64,000 bases of DNA from assembly GCF_033659955.1 (NCBI RefSeq), contig NZ_JARUJP010000017.1, positions 1-64,000 of the forward strand, given 5' to 3'. The first letter of the stretch is position 1. Each line of letters opens with the position of its first letter. Below the pieces are notes generated by a model. It saw only the letters and a list, made by a program, of their open reading frames with translations. It was not told the origin of the DNA and ran no database searches. The position numbers and the translations under genes are program-made. Source of the DNA: Clostridium_AM tanneri. Lineage in GTDB: Bacteria > Bacillota > Clostridia > Clostridiales > Clostridiaceae. Below, in pieces: positions 17,552-25,467 of the stretch.

Positions 17552-18191
17552 TTTAGCATTTAAGGTCGCTTCTACTCTAAACTTAGACAAGGATAAGAAA
17601 GAGATTATTGCCTATGGTGCATTTAACTTTATCCAAACAATTTGGTGCATCATTATGGTTATAATCCTTGGGATGATATTTAAGGTTCCACTAGAGGCTT
17701 TAGTTGTTTCCTTTAGTATTAGCATATTGAGAAAGTATTCTGGAGGAGCTCATTCTACCTCTCCTAATCGTTGTGCATTAATAGGTGCATTGGTATCAGT
17801 TGGACTAGCACTATTTGTAGAATATACCTATAAGTTAGTAAACTTAAGCTGGCTTATTACTATAATAGTAGTTGTTTTCCTATTTGCATACTATAATATT
17901 TACAAATATGCACCAGTAGATAGCCCAGCTAAGCCTATTGTGAAGGAGAAATCCAAACAACGTATGAAAAAAGGGTCAATTTTTACTGTTAATGTATTAG
18001 TTATTCTTGTAGCAACGTTATTAGTTGGCCACTTTATAATAGGAAATAATCAATATCTAGTAATTGCTATGTGCATTTGCTTAGGTGTTCTATGGCAGGT
18101 GTTAACACTTACACCGAAAGGGTATCTAGTGTTATCAAATATAGATACTTTCTTTGAAAAAATTATAAATATATTGGGGGGAAAAAAATGA
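17523..18191 (+). CDS. agrB: AgrB-like peptide-processing membrane protease
   Basis: 222 residues, about six helices. The catalytic pair falls at His77 and Cys84 in LRKYSGGAHSTSPNRCALIG, the same numbering and 7-residue spacing as in the Staphylococcus enzyme. AgrB cuts the AgrD precursor behind the signal segment and closes a thiolactone ring, in the membrane. ATG 17523 is chosen since an upstream start at 17478 would run into the previous gene and add unrelated residues. Its stop overlaps the agrD start (ATGA), so precursor and protease are made together. Confidence 0.95.
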   Translation: MFLIEKLSNNLAFKVASTLNLDKDKKEIIAYGAFNFIQTIWCIIMVIILGMIFKVPLEALVVSFSISILRKYSGGAHSTSPNRCALIGALVSVGLALFVEYTYKLVNLSWLITIIVVVFLFAYYNIYKYAPVDSPAKPIVKEKSKQRMKKGSIFTVNVLVILVATLLVGHFIIGNNQYLVIAMCICLGVLWQVLTLTPKGYLVLSNIDTFFEKIINILGGKK

Positions 18192-18334
18192 AAAATTTTA
18201 AAATGAAGGCATTAAAGAGCATGATGGTACTAGCAGCATCATTGTGTACATTTTTTGCACTTTCAACTTCAGCGTCTGCATGTGGATGGGGATTTTATCA
18301 ACCAGAGGAGCCAAAGTGCTTAAGAGAGGAATAG
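18188..18334 (+). CDS. agrD: AgrD-like cyclic lactone autoinducer precursor
   Basis: 48 residues: an N-terminal amphipathic/hydrophobic leader (1-30), the core SASACGWGFYQPEEPKC and a charged tail LREE. The QPEEP element after the core is typical of clostridial AgrD. By comparison with Clostridium perfringens, where the ring is CLWFT before HQPEEP, I predict a five-residue thiolactone ring Cys32-Gly-Trp-Gly-Phe36, with one or more of Ser-Ala as the exocyclic tail. A second Cys at 44, in the part removed by AgrB, is unusual. Start overlaps the agrB stop; a strong terminator begins at its own stop codon. Confidence 0.92.
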   Translation: MKNFKMKALKSMMVLAASLCTFFALSTSASACGWGFYQPEEPKCLREE

Positions 18335-18363
18335 TATAAAGGCCGATTTTTCGGTCTTTATAC
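18334..18363 (+). terminator. Terminator of the agr-like operon
   Basis: GTATAAAGGCCGA-TTTT-TCGGTCTTTATAC, a 13-bp stem with one G-U pair that overlaps the last base of the agrD stop. The following enzyme gene therefore needs read-through or its own promoter. Confidence 0.85.
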
Positions 18364-18402
18364 TTATTGCTTACAAACTTAAAATACAATAGGTGTGCGA
18401 AT

Positions 18403-20115
18403 ATGAATGAAATCATTAATAATAGAAAGAAAAAAGTATATGAAATTATATCAATTGTGAAGTTAACCTCTCTGCTTTTCTGTGGCATCATAATTTTTAA
18501 TAGATTCTCAAGGGTAGTAAGTTATGGATACATAGATGCAAATGACTACTTAAGTATGATCCCATTAGGAATGAGTATTTTAGTATTAGCACTAATTTAT
18601 TTGGTTTGGGTATTTTTTTGGACAAGGAAAGTAAAGTTTAGTGGTATTAAGTGGTTACAAGTAATTGAGGATTTTATATTCATTTTATTATTTACAGTTC
18701 TAATAATTCTATCAAGGGCGTATATCAGTCAATATAAGTTATTGTTTTTATTTATTATCATAACAGCCACAATACAATCAAAGATGAGATACGGAATTAT
18801 CGTAGCTGTTATATCATCTTCCATAGTACTAACTATTGATTTAATTTATGCAAAAGGTAAGATTATCAACAATTGCTTTGAAAATGACTTGATTTTATGT
18901 GGAATTTTCATATTAACAGCTTGGTTATTAGGGTATTATGTTAAAATTGAAAATGAGTATATTGATAAACTATCCAACCTAGCTAATATAGATGGATTAA
19001 CTGAGGTTTATAATCACAGATTTTTTCAGGATGCTTTAAAAAGTATACTTGAAAAAGCAAAAGAGTCAAAATCTTCAGTTTCACTAATACTACTAGATAT
19101 TGATTACTTTAAGCATTACAATGATTTAAATGGACATCAAAAAGGTGATGATGTTCTGAGGCAAATAGGCTATATACTAAATAATAATGTAAGAAAAGGC
19201 GATATAGTTGCTAGGTATGGTGGAGAAGAATTTGTCATTATACTGTCCAATACCGATGAAAAAACTTCAATTACTGTAGCTGAAAGAATTAGAGCAGAAG
19301 TGGAAAATTGGGAATTTGAAGGGGAAAAAAACCAACCTAATGGAAAAATTACAATATCAGTAGGAGTTTCAACTTTTCCTAGTAAAGCCAAAAATGAAGT
19401 GGAGTTAATTAACAGTGCTGATGATGCACTGTATAGGGCTAAATTCTTTAACAAGAATAGAGTGGAAACCTACCATTCTGTACTAGAAGAACTAAAGAAA
19501 GATATTGAAGAAGAGCACATAGACTTAATTACATCAATAAAAACCTTGATTAGTATAATAAATAATAAAGATAGGTATACATATGGACATATTGAGAGAG
19601 TTGTAATGTTTGCTAAGCTTTTGGCAAATAAGTTAGAACTTACTGATGAAGAAAAGAAAACTTTAAAGTATGGTGCTTATTTACATGATATAGGAAAGAT
19701 AAGTATTGCAGAAGAAATATTAAATAAAAAGATGACGTTAACCAATGAAGAGTGGGAGATACTAAAGCACCACCCAGCAAATGGAGCTAATCTTATAAAC
19801 TCTGTAGAGTCTTTAAAAGAGGTAATTCCTTTAATTTTATATCATCATGAAAGATATGACGGAAAAGGGTACCCATCTCAGCTAAAAAAAGAGGAGATTC
19901 CATATCTTTCCAGGGTGCTAACAGTGGTAGATAGCTTTGATGCAATGACATCCAATAGGCCTTATGGTCATAGAAAAAACTATGAAGAAGCTTTATTAGA
20001 AATCAGAAGGTGTTCAGGTACTCAATTTGATCCTGATATTGCAGAAAAGTTTATAGAAGTAGTTGAGGAAAACAAGGACAAGTTTGACAATTTGGTATCC
20101 TTTAATGAAAAATAG
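18403..20115 (+). CDS. Membrane GGDEF + HD-GYP protein (c-di-GMP synthesis and breakdown)
   Basis: 570 residues. About six membrane helices (20-180), then a GGDEF domain (about 195-360) with intact RYGGEEF and an upstream RKGD five residues before it, the product-inhibition I-site, then an HD-GYP domain (about 375-560) with HDIGK and HHERYDGKGYP. Both active sites look complete, so it could make and degrade c-di-GMP. ATG 18403 has AGGTG upstream. It lies 69 bp after agrD, so peptide signalling may set c-di-GMP level; the terminator between argues for separate promoters. The membrane part resembles sensor regions without a named fold. Confidence 0.93.
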   Translation: MNEIINNRKKKVYEIISIVKLTSLLFCGIIIFNRFSRVVSYGYIDANDYLSMIPLGMSILVLALIYLVWVFFWTRKVKFSGIKWLQVIEDFIFILLFTVLIILSRAYISQYKLLFLFIIITATIQSKMRYGIIVAVISSSIVLTIDLIYAKGKIINNCFENDLILCGIFILTAWLLGYYVKIENEYIDKLSNLANIDGLTEVYNHRFFQDALKSILEKAKESKSSVSLILLDIDYFKHYNDLNGHQKGDDVLRQIGYILNNNVRKGDIVARYGGEEFVIILSNTDEKTSITVAERIRAEVENWEFEGEKNQPNGKITISVGVSTFPSKAKNEVELINSADDALYRAKFFNKNRVETYHSVLEELKKDIEEEHIDLITSIKTLISIINNKDRYTYGHIERVVMFAKLLANKLELTDEEKKTLKYGAYLHDIGKISIAEEILNKKMTLTNEEWEILKHHPANGANLINSVESLKEVIPLILYHHERYDGKGYPSQLKKEEIPYLSRVLTVVDSFDAMTSNRPYGHRKNYEEALLEIRRCSGTQFDPDIAEKFIEVVEENKDKFDNLVSFNEK

Positions 20116-20144
20116 AGTATGTCCTCACTATAATATAGGCAATT

Positions 20145-20250
20145 AATAAGGGACTGTTGCATTAAGAATATACTATAATATATTGTGATAATTTTAAGTT
20201 TGTTAATTAATATATTGCATGTAAATTCCTTAGTGAGACAGGCCCTTATT
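20145..20250. terminator. Long imperfect inverted repeat between convergent genes
   Basis: AATAAGGGACTGT at the left pairs with ACAGGCCCTTATT at the right apart from single bulges, with about 80 nt of AT-rich loop. It sits between the GGDEF/HD-GYP gene and the minus-strand ferredoxin gene and may end both, or be a relic of a small mobile element. Confidence 0.35.
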
Positions 20251-20291
20251 ATGTATTGCATGTTATTTTAAGCAGCTTTCAGCACAGACGT

Positions 20292-21680
20292 TTATCTATG
20301 TCTTTGTCTACGATTACCATCAAATCTTGGACTTAAGTTATCTCCAAAGTTGTCGTTTGGAGCGTTATTTTTATTATACTCTTCACCTGGGTAGATTTCT
20401 TTTCCATCATATCTACCTGAATTATTAGATTCATCGGTAGATTGGTTACCACTTTCTTTTGTTGCACTGCTTTCACCAGAACCACCAGTTTTAGCCTGGC
20501 TAAGTGCATCTTCTACTGCTTCCATTATTCCGTTACTTGTCCTAGTTGCACCGGATATGGTATCTACATCCGTTGATTGTGAATCTATAATTTCCTTAGG
20601 TATTGTATCAAAAGGGATTGTAGTATACCTAGGCGTTTCGTTATTTGATAATATTTGAACATCAGTAATTTTATCATTTTTTATTGTAACAGAAACCTTT
20701 AAATTCGGTCTGTAGCCGCGGCCTGTCCCTTCATAAGTTCCATCCTTATATTTTTTTCCTTCTGTGCTGCTTGTACTATTGTTATTTTCTGATATTGAAT
20801 TCTCCGTTTTTGATAAGTTAGTATCGGTACTTAAAGCTACATTGCTTTTAGCAACAAGAATTGTTGATAAGGAGTATATAGCTATAAAGCTCAATATTAT
20901 TGCACCGCTAACGAAAGCAGGGTTGACTTTTTTCCCTACTATTTTTAGTTCAGTATTGCTTCTAGGACAAGAACTTATACATTTCATACAATTTATACAT
21001 TCCCCACTGTTTACAACATCTACTTCATAAAGCTTTATTCCCATGGAACAATTATTTGTACAGATTCGGCATTTGCCACACTTTTCTCTATTCTTATTTA
21101 TTCTCAGAAGCCTAAGCTTAGAAGTTATAGAGAAGATAGCTCCTAGAGGACATAAGTACCTGCAGAAAAACCGTTCTATAAATATAGTGCCTACAACTAT
21201 TAATGCTAGTATTCCAAAGCCTACTGGATATAAAAATATTGTTTCAGTGAACTCAGTAGACTGGGCAAAAGCATTCCAGGGGCTATAGCTATCAAGAGAG
21301 ATGCCTTTTATCCATGCAAGAAATATTATAAACAACAAAACTACATATTTTAGATATTTTAATACTGAGTCTACTTTTTCCTTTACTATGAATTTCGTCT
21401 TAAATAATCTATTAGACAAAAGATAAATAATATCGTTGAAGGTACCAAAGGCGCAAATCCATCCACAAAAGAATCTGCCCAATAATATTGTTGCCGGTAT
21501 AACTACAATTGCTTCCAGTAGTTGTGGAAGAGCTGCTGTAAAATTGAAATTACCTGAAGCAATCATTGAGTAAAGCTGCTTTAATTCACCAAAGGTTAAA
21601 GTGAATAAGCTAGGTAAGAAAAATAAAAATCCTATTTGGATAACAAATCTTAATACTTGAAGTTTAGATATTTTCTTCAT
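20292..21680 (-). CDS. NapH/NosR-like membrane ferredoxin with FMN-binding domain
   Basis: 462 residues. Five to six helices (15-185) with two membrane Cys motifs, GRFFCGWICAFGTF and ERFFCRYLCPLGAIF, then two 4Fe-4S clusters (CGKCRICTNNC and CINCMKCISSC), a further helix at about 258-278, and an extracytoplasmic FMN_bind domain (about 305-395) carrying DTISGATRTS, the Ser/Thr site where ApbE attaches FMN. The last 60 residues are a hydrophilic Asn/Gly/Glu tail. Such proteins pass electrons from cytosolic donors through the membrane to extracellular flavin. No ApbE or reductase gene is in the window. Monocistronic. Confidence 0.88.
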   Translation of the reverse strand: MKKISKLQVLRFVIQIGFLFFLPSLFTLTFGELKQLYSMIASGNFNFTAALPQLLEAIVVIPATILLGRFFCGWICAFGTFNDIIYLLSNRLFKTKFIVKEKVDSVLKYLKYVVLLFIIFLAWIKGISLDSYSPWNAFAQSTEFTETIFLYPVGFGILALIVVGTIFIERFFCRYLCPLGAIFSITSKLRLLRINKNREKCGKCRICTNNCSMGIKLYEVDVVNSGECINCMKCISSCPRSNTELKIVGKKVNPAFVSGAIILSFIAIYSLSTILVAKSNVALSTDTNLSKTENSISENNNSTSSTEGKKYKDGTYEGTGRGYRPNLKVSVTIKNDKITDVQILSNNETPRYTTIPFDTIPKEIIDSQSTDVDTISGATRTSNGIMEAVEDALSQAKTGGSGESSATKESGNQSTDESNNSGRYDGKEIYPGEEYNKNNAPNDNFGDNLSPRFDGNRRQRHR

Positions 21681-21980
21681 ATATTCGGACCCCCTTTAGT
21701 TAGTTCCATCAAGAATTCATTTTACCCTTAGATTGTTACAGTATAATTACAATTTAGTTATAATTTTGTCTAATTATATTTTGGATCTTTAAAAGAGCGA
21801 TTAAAGAATAAAGTTATATGAAATGATACACATTGAAAAGAGTAATTGAGGTGTTATCTTTATTAGTAGTTTTGTATAGTGCATTAGGATAAACAATAAG
21901 CTTATCAGAGAGATTAGAAACAAGGTTTTTGCTTTTAAATAAATACCATTAGTGACATAATAAATGATTAACAAATAAAC
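21681..21980. other. Intergenic region without recognised genes
   Basis: AT-rich, promoter side of the ferredoxin gene (its AGGGGG ribosome site is at about 21690). A TATAAT-type box on the minus strand is possible near 21740. I see no RNA structure or coding frame that I can support. Confidence 0.4.
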
Positions 21981-22082
21981 TTAAAAATATTTTTCTTTAC
22001 CAGCAGCCTTGCATAATGCTAGAGTGAGAACGATTGTACCTATAATAAGCAATAATAAAACAAAGTATAAAAAAGTTTTCAC
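21981..22082 (-). CDS. 33-residue single-helix membrane protein
   Basis: GTG start at 22082 with AAGGAGA 9 nt upstream. The protein is one hydrophobic helix (YFVLLLLIIGTIVLTLAL) with a short positive tail AAGKEKYF. The ribosome site and the clean hydrophobic pattern make it a credible small protein; no family assigned. Confidence 0.55.
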   Translation of the reverse strand: MKTFLYFVLLLLIIGTIVLTLALCKAAGKEKYF

Positions 22083-22319
22083 TTTTAAATCTCCTTTTTA
22101 AATTATAATATGTTGAAATTCTTTCCTTAAATTTATTTTTTATACCTACTTAAGATTAAATAAGCAGGTGTTTTTTACAAGATTAATGTTAGAGCATTAT
22201 CTTGTCCACATTATTCGGTAAAGTATTAGGTGCTCAACTAGAAAAAAAGGTGAAGCTAGATCAAAGTGAAGACATCTGATATGAATAGAAATTAAGAAAA
22301 GGGTAATAAAAAATAAGAG

Positions 22320-22360
22320 AAACTACAAGAATTTACAATAGGTAAATCCCTGTAGTTTTT
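22320..22360. terminator. Hairpin downstream of the 43-residue membrane gene
   Basis: AAACTACA ... TGTAGTTT outer arms with inner ATTTAC/GTAAAT pairs, and T tracts on both strands. Confidence 0.6.
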
Positions 22361-22400
22361 AATCTAAATAAGTATTTTGCTAAGTTAAATTCAATGGTTG

Positions 22401-22442
22401 AAAGCACTTTATATAGTTAAAGTCTATCTAAAGTGCTTTTTA
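22401..22442. terminator. Hairpin overlapping the end of the 43-residue gene
   Basis: AAAGCACTTT and AAAGTGCTTT, with T run on the plus side; the 3' codons of the minus-strand small gene lie within the right arm. Confidence 0.5.
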
Positions 22443-22555
22443 AATTTTAAAAATAGCAGTGCTCCTATTATAGAGCCAAGTATAATTCCGAGCAAAAAGG
22501 TACCTAAAAGAGACTTAATTAGTTGAGATAGTGACATAAATATCTTTGCTTCCAT
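22424..22555 (-). CDS. 43-residue single-helix membrane protein
   Basis: ATG 22555 with AGGTG 7 nt before it. Sequence MEAKIFMSLSQLIKSLLG, then a glycine-rich helix TFLLGIILGSIIGALLFL and a basic end KFKKHFR. The GxxxG-type helix suggests self-association in the membrane. No family recognised; small and uncharacterised. Confidence 0.55.
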   Translation of the reverse strand: MEAKIFMSLSQLIKSLLGTFLLGIILGSIIGALLFLKFKKHFR

Positions 22556-22679
22556 TAAAACACCTATAAGCAAAATTGATAATCACTAATATATTATTCA
22601 AGATACTTAAGATTTATTAATAGATTATAATAAATCCTAAGCTATGTATAAAAGTTATTATATTTCTCTGGTTTATTTG

Positions 22680-23558
22680 TCATCTATGGTTTATCCTATA
22701 ATTGCTTTCTCTTCCCTCCATTTCAATTATATAGTCCTTACACATCTCAATAATTCTGCTTCCAACACCCTCATCAAAATACAGCAGTCTCTCTGAGGTA
22801 AACTCTGAAGACACAATAATGGGAAGGTTCTTCATGTACCTATAGTTAATTATTTCAAAGATTATATTTATATCCGATTCATTGATTTTACCCTTAAACA
22901 GATCGTCAATAATTAAAACCTCTGCAGATTTGTACTTTCTTATGCAGCTGGCATAGTATTCCTCGTCTAAAATGTTCTGTTTTAGTTTTAAGATTTCATC
23001 TCTATAGGACATATAAATTACATGAAGGCCCTTTGCTAAAAGGTTTAAGCCAATGGCAATGCTTAAATGGCTCTTTCCGCTGCCTACCTGTCCTAGAAAA
23101 GCTGCACTATTTTTTCTTGTAGCTCTTATGTTCTTAAAGTTTTTAAAGTAGTTTAGAGCAGTATTTTTTGCCTCCTCAGTGAATTGATTATAGGGCCTGT
23201 AGTTTGAGAAGGTAAGTCTGTTTTTTTCTGATTCTATTCCTGAGTTTTTCCACAGGGCACGGGTTTTGTCCATCTCTTTGCATTTGCAGAAAATTATCGT
23301 ATCCTGGGCATTTATATTATGCTTTATTATAAAACCCTTTCCTAAACAAAGAGGACATTCTCCAATAGGGTTTTCTCTAGATACTGGAGAGAGTTCTTTG
23401 TTATTTATAGAGGAGGACTTCTTAGATAAGTCCTTCGATGTGGATGTCTGCTGGGTGATTTCCTCTTGGAGGCTTGTAGCCTGACCATTTACTGTGTTTT
23501 GCCGAAGTCTTTGTATAATAACATTTATCCTGCCAATACTTTTCTCTAGAGTATCCAT
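22680..23558 (-). CDS. DnaC/IstB-like AAA+ helicase-loader ATPase
   Basis: 292 residues. N-terminal helix and Ser/Thr-rich linker (1-65), a zinc-ribbon-like CPLCLGKGF ... CKCKE (about 68-95), then the AAA+ core with Walker A GQVGSGKSH (about 155-163), Walker B VLIIDDLFKG and sensor-1 IVSSE. Such proteins load replicative helicase on DNA in phages and in clostridial chromosomes. The ATG at 23558 has AGGGAG 9 nt upstream, so the start is well supported even though it lies 137 bp inside the DnaD-like gene in another frame. With that neighbour it forms a primosome pair. Confidence 0.88.
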   Translation of the reverse strand: MDTLEKSIGRINVIIQRLRQNTVNGQATSLQEEITQQTSTSKDLSKKSSSINNKELSPVSRENPIGECPLCLGKGFIIKHNINAQDTIIFCKCKEMDKTRALWKNSGIESEKNRLTFSNYRPYNQFTEEAKNTALNYFKNFKNIRATRKNSAAFLGQVGSGKSHLSIAIGLNLLAKGLHVIYMSYRDEILKLKQNILDEEYYASCIRKYKSAEVLIIDDLFKGKINESDINIIFEIINYRYMKNLPIIVSSEFTSERLLYFDEGVGSRIIEMCKDYIIEMEGRESNYRINHR

Positions 23559-23970
23559 CTATCCCATCTCCCTTATATTTTTTATAATCAGCAATAAATT
23601 TTTCTGCTGCTTCTGCAGTTTTTATGCCTTTATCCAGCCAGTTGTAAAGAACCTTTTCAGCGTACCTTAAGTTCCGTGCATTACTTTCTATGGACTGCTT
23701 AAGGGCAAGTATAATAAGCTCTGGCTCCTTAAATTCTTCTAGGAGAGAGTTGAATATTTCGAGTTCATAGGAGCTTGGCAGTCTTATATTACTGCTGTAA
23801 AAGTTTAGTACACTTTTAAGGGCACTATTTTTGTCATTAGCTTTTTCAAGGATATTTGGTTTTGGTAATGTCTCCTCAGGGGCCTTATTATCATTATCAT
23901 TAACTTCTGTAGTAATATCTGTAGTATTATCTGGTATTGGTCTGTCAGAATCAGCCACATGGACTGTCAT
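23422..23970 (-). CDS. DnaD-domain (DnaB_2) protein, short
   Basis: 182 residues. After an acidic start (TTDITTEVNDNDNKAPEE) comes a DnaD-like helical domain (about 45-125): VLNFYSSNIRLPSSYELEIF, ELIILALKQSIESNARNLRY and ILYNWL-type KVLYNWLDKGIKT, the DnaB_2 signature. The usual N-terminal winged helix is missing. The nearest strong ribosome site (GGAGGGG near 24001) is 32 nt upstream of ATG 23970 and instead serves a TTG that opens a 15-codon frame (MKLKNWLFKDDSPCG), so the 5' end may be frameshifted. The 3' end overlaps the loader gene by 137 bp. Confidence 0.8.
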   Translation of the reverse strand: MTVHVADSDRPIPDNTTDITTEVNDNDNKAPEETLPKPNILEKANDKNSALKSVLNFYSSNIRLPSSYELEIFNSLLEEFKEPELIILALKQSIESNARNLRYAEKVLYNWLDKGIKTAEAAEKFIADYKKYKGDGIDGYSREKYWQDKCYYTKTSAKHSKWSGYKPPRGNHPADIHIEGLI

Positions 23971-24027
23971 CTTTGAACAACCAATTCTTCAATTTCAACC
24001 CCTCCACTTATAATTCACTTATAATAG

Positions 24028-24618
24028 TTATTTATAATTCTTCAAAAAATATCTTTTTAGTTTTCCTAATGCTCTGCTTTTTCGCTTTACAACAGTGTTA
24101 ACATTTATGTCTTCTTTAGCAGCATACTCTTTTAAGGATTTATTATTTAGGTAAAACCAATTAATAATTTCTCTTTCATCTTCAGGAAGATTATTAATAG
24201 CCTTTTTAAGCATAGCTATTTTTTCCTTTAAAAGAACAGTCTCTTCTAAATCCTCTGGTGAATGTAGTATTTCTATAAACTCTATGCCGTCTTTGTTCAA
24301 GCTGTTTAGGCTGCATTTAAAGTTTTCATCCCATTTCTTGCTTATGACTTTTCTTAACTCTTCATTAAAGGTATTTTTAATAACCTTTGCAGCAAAGATT
24401 GTAAAGTTAGCGCCTCTATCAGCTTGGTACTTATACACAGCTTTCACAAGAGACAGGCTGCCTATCTGTATTAAATCTTCTGTTTCATATCCATTTATGT
24501 AAATCTGTCTGGCATTTTTTAGAATAAGGGGCTTGTACAAATTTAATATTTTTTCTAAGGAGTCTTTATTACCCTTCTGTGCTTCCATAATTAAGACATC
24601 AATATTGTTTTTTATCAT
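24028..24618 (-). CDS. Sigma-70 family RNA polymerase sigma factor (regions 2 and 4)
   Basis: 196 residues. Region 2 at about 15-90 (LEKILNLYKPLILKNARQIY, GYETEDLIQIGSLSLVKAVY, with YQADRGANFTIFAAKVIKN) and region 4 at 135-195 (NLPEDEREIINWFYLNN, SLKEYAAKEDINVNTVVKRK). The lack of region 1.1 and the size fit ECF-like or UviA/TcdR-like alternative sigma factors and the B. subtilis YvrI class. ATG 24618 is chosen over GTG 24627 since GGGGAG lies 9 nt before it. Next to YvrJ, DUF2922 and DUF1659 genes, a recurring neighbourhood in clostridia. Target promoters not known. Confidence 0.9.
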   Translation of the reverse strand: MIKNNIDVLIMEAQKGNKDSLEKILNLYKPLILKNARQIYINGYETEDLIQIGSLSLVKAVYKYQADRGANFTIFAAKVIKNTFNEELRKVISKKWDENFKCSLNSLNKDGIEFIEILHSPEDLEETVLLKEKIAMLKKAINNLPEDEREIINWFYLNNKSLKEYAAKEDINVNTVVKRKSRALGKLKRYFLKNYK

Positions 24619-24650
24619 AACAACCACTCCCCACTTATATTAGAAGAAGT

Positions 24651-24694
24651 AAAACAGGGCAAAACCTCTATTATAGAAGTTCTGCCCTGTTTTT
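24651..24694 (-). terminator. Terminator between YvrJ-type gene and sigma factor gene
   Basis: AAAACAGGGC and GCCCTGTTTT arms around a 24-nt loop, overlapping the YvrJ-type stop codon. It ends the DUF1659-DUF2922-YvrJ transcript before the sigma gene. Confidence 0.8.
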
Positions 24695-24857
24695 ATCTTC
24701 CGACCTCTGAAGCTAGCAAGTTTTTTATAGTCACTGAAAGATCATTTATGCTTAAGGTGAGCGCTTCAAGTTTACTTTCTAATCTAACCAGCAGGTACAC
24801 GGATACCGCAATGGGAAATCCCATATTACCTATCATAGTTAAAAGGTCTGTATTCAT
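24693..24857 (-). CDS. YvrJ-family small membrane protein
   Basis: 54 residues, MNTDLLTMIGNMGFPIAVSV then YLLVRLESKLEALTLSINDL: one membrane helix followed by an amphipathic coiled-coil tail. The IGN.GFPIAVS.YLLVR.E.KL pattern is that of YvrJ (B. subtilis). ATG 24857 has AGGTGATT upstream. Function unknown; it lies with DUF2922 and DUF1659 genes. Confidence 0.85.
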   Translation of the reverse strand: MNTDLLTMIGNMGFPIAVSVYLLVRLESKLEALTLSINDLSVTIKNLLASEVGR

Positions 24858-24924
24858 TTAATCACCTACTATATATCCCCAGTGCAAAAGATATTACACC
24901 GGGGAGTTTGTTATTTTAATGGGT

Positions 24925-25143
24925 TTATTTGACTTGAAGATCTGTAGTGCTCTTATCCACTATCTCTGCAGAGTCCTTAACTTTTAAGTCACCGCCGGTA
25001 GAGGTAAATATGTTTTTGGATATTATAAGATCCATGGCAGTTTTTACCTCTAGGTCAGTTACGTCTTCTCTGACGTTACTTACTCTAATTGCTGTTTTTT
25101 TACCTTCCTCATTTAAAAAGTTCATTACCAGTGTTTTACTCAT
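24925..25143 (-). CDS. DUF2922 family protein
   Basis: 72 residues: SKTLVMNFLNEEGKKTAIRV, then DLEVKTAMDLIISKNIFTS and a polar end. The pattern L.M.F.N..GK...I.V...... D.E...AM..II..NIF fits DUF2922, always small and found beside DUF1659 and YvrJ proteins in Firmicutes. ATG with GGGGG upstream. Role unknown. Confidence 0.82.
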   Translation of the reverse strand: MSKTLVMNFLNEEGKKTAIRVSNVREDVTDLEVKTAMDLIISKNIFTSTGGDLKVKDSAEIVDKSTTDLQVK

Positions 25144-25242
25144 TTACACAGCCCCCTTTTTATTTAGTTGATGGTGGACAGTTAAGGTAAGTTTATTAAC
25201 TGTCCATTGATTCATTCTCTTAGTTTTTGGATAAGTACCCTT

Positions 25243-25467
25243 CTAAATGTTAGTTATTGAATTTTGATCTTCCCTTATAACTTCATCTAAAGTTTTGCCG
25301 ATAAGCTTTTCTATTTCCTTTGCTACGTCAAAGAGATCTTGCTCTGCAGCAGAGGTTTTTATTTTTGAAAAGCTCTGCTTTTTCACTATTTCCTTTCCCT
25401 TTGAGTCCATCCCATCGATGTACTTAATGATTAATGAACTACTTAATTTTGTTGCTGTTGCAGCCAT
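25243..25467 (-). CDS. DUF1659 family protein
   Basis: 74 residues: AATATKLSSSLIIKYIDGMD, KEIVKKQSFSKIKTSAAEQDL, then VAKEIEKLIGKTLDEVIRED. This fits DUF1659. ATG 25467 is chosen because GGAG lies 9 nt upstream; a TTG 9 nt earlier would sit too close to it. First gene of the minus-strand set that continues with DUF2922 and YvrJ. Role unknown. Confidence 0.82.
   Translation of the reverse strand: MAATATKLSSSLIIKYIDGMDSKGKEIVKKQSFSKIKTSAAEQDLFDVAKEIEKLIGKTLDEVIREDQNSITNI

Noticed and set aside
22680..25467. Whole prophage
   Set aside because: No integrase, capsid, portal or lysis genes, and no att-like repeats; only two replication-type genes are phage-like.
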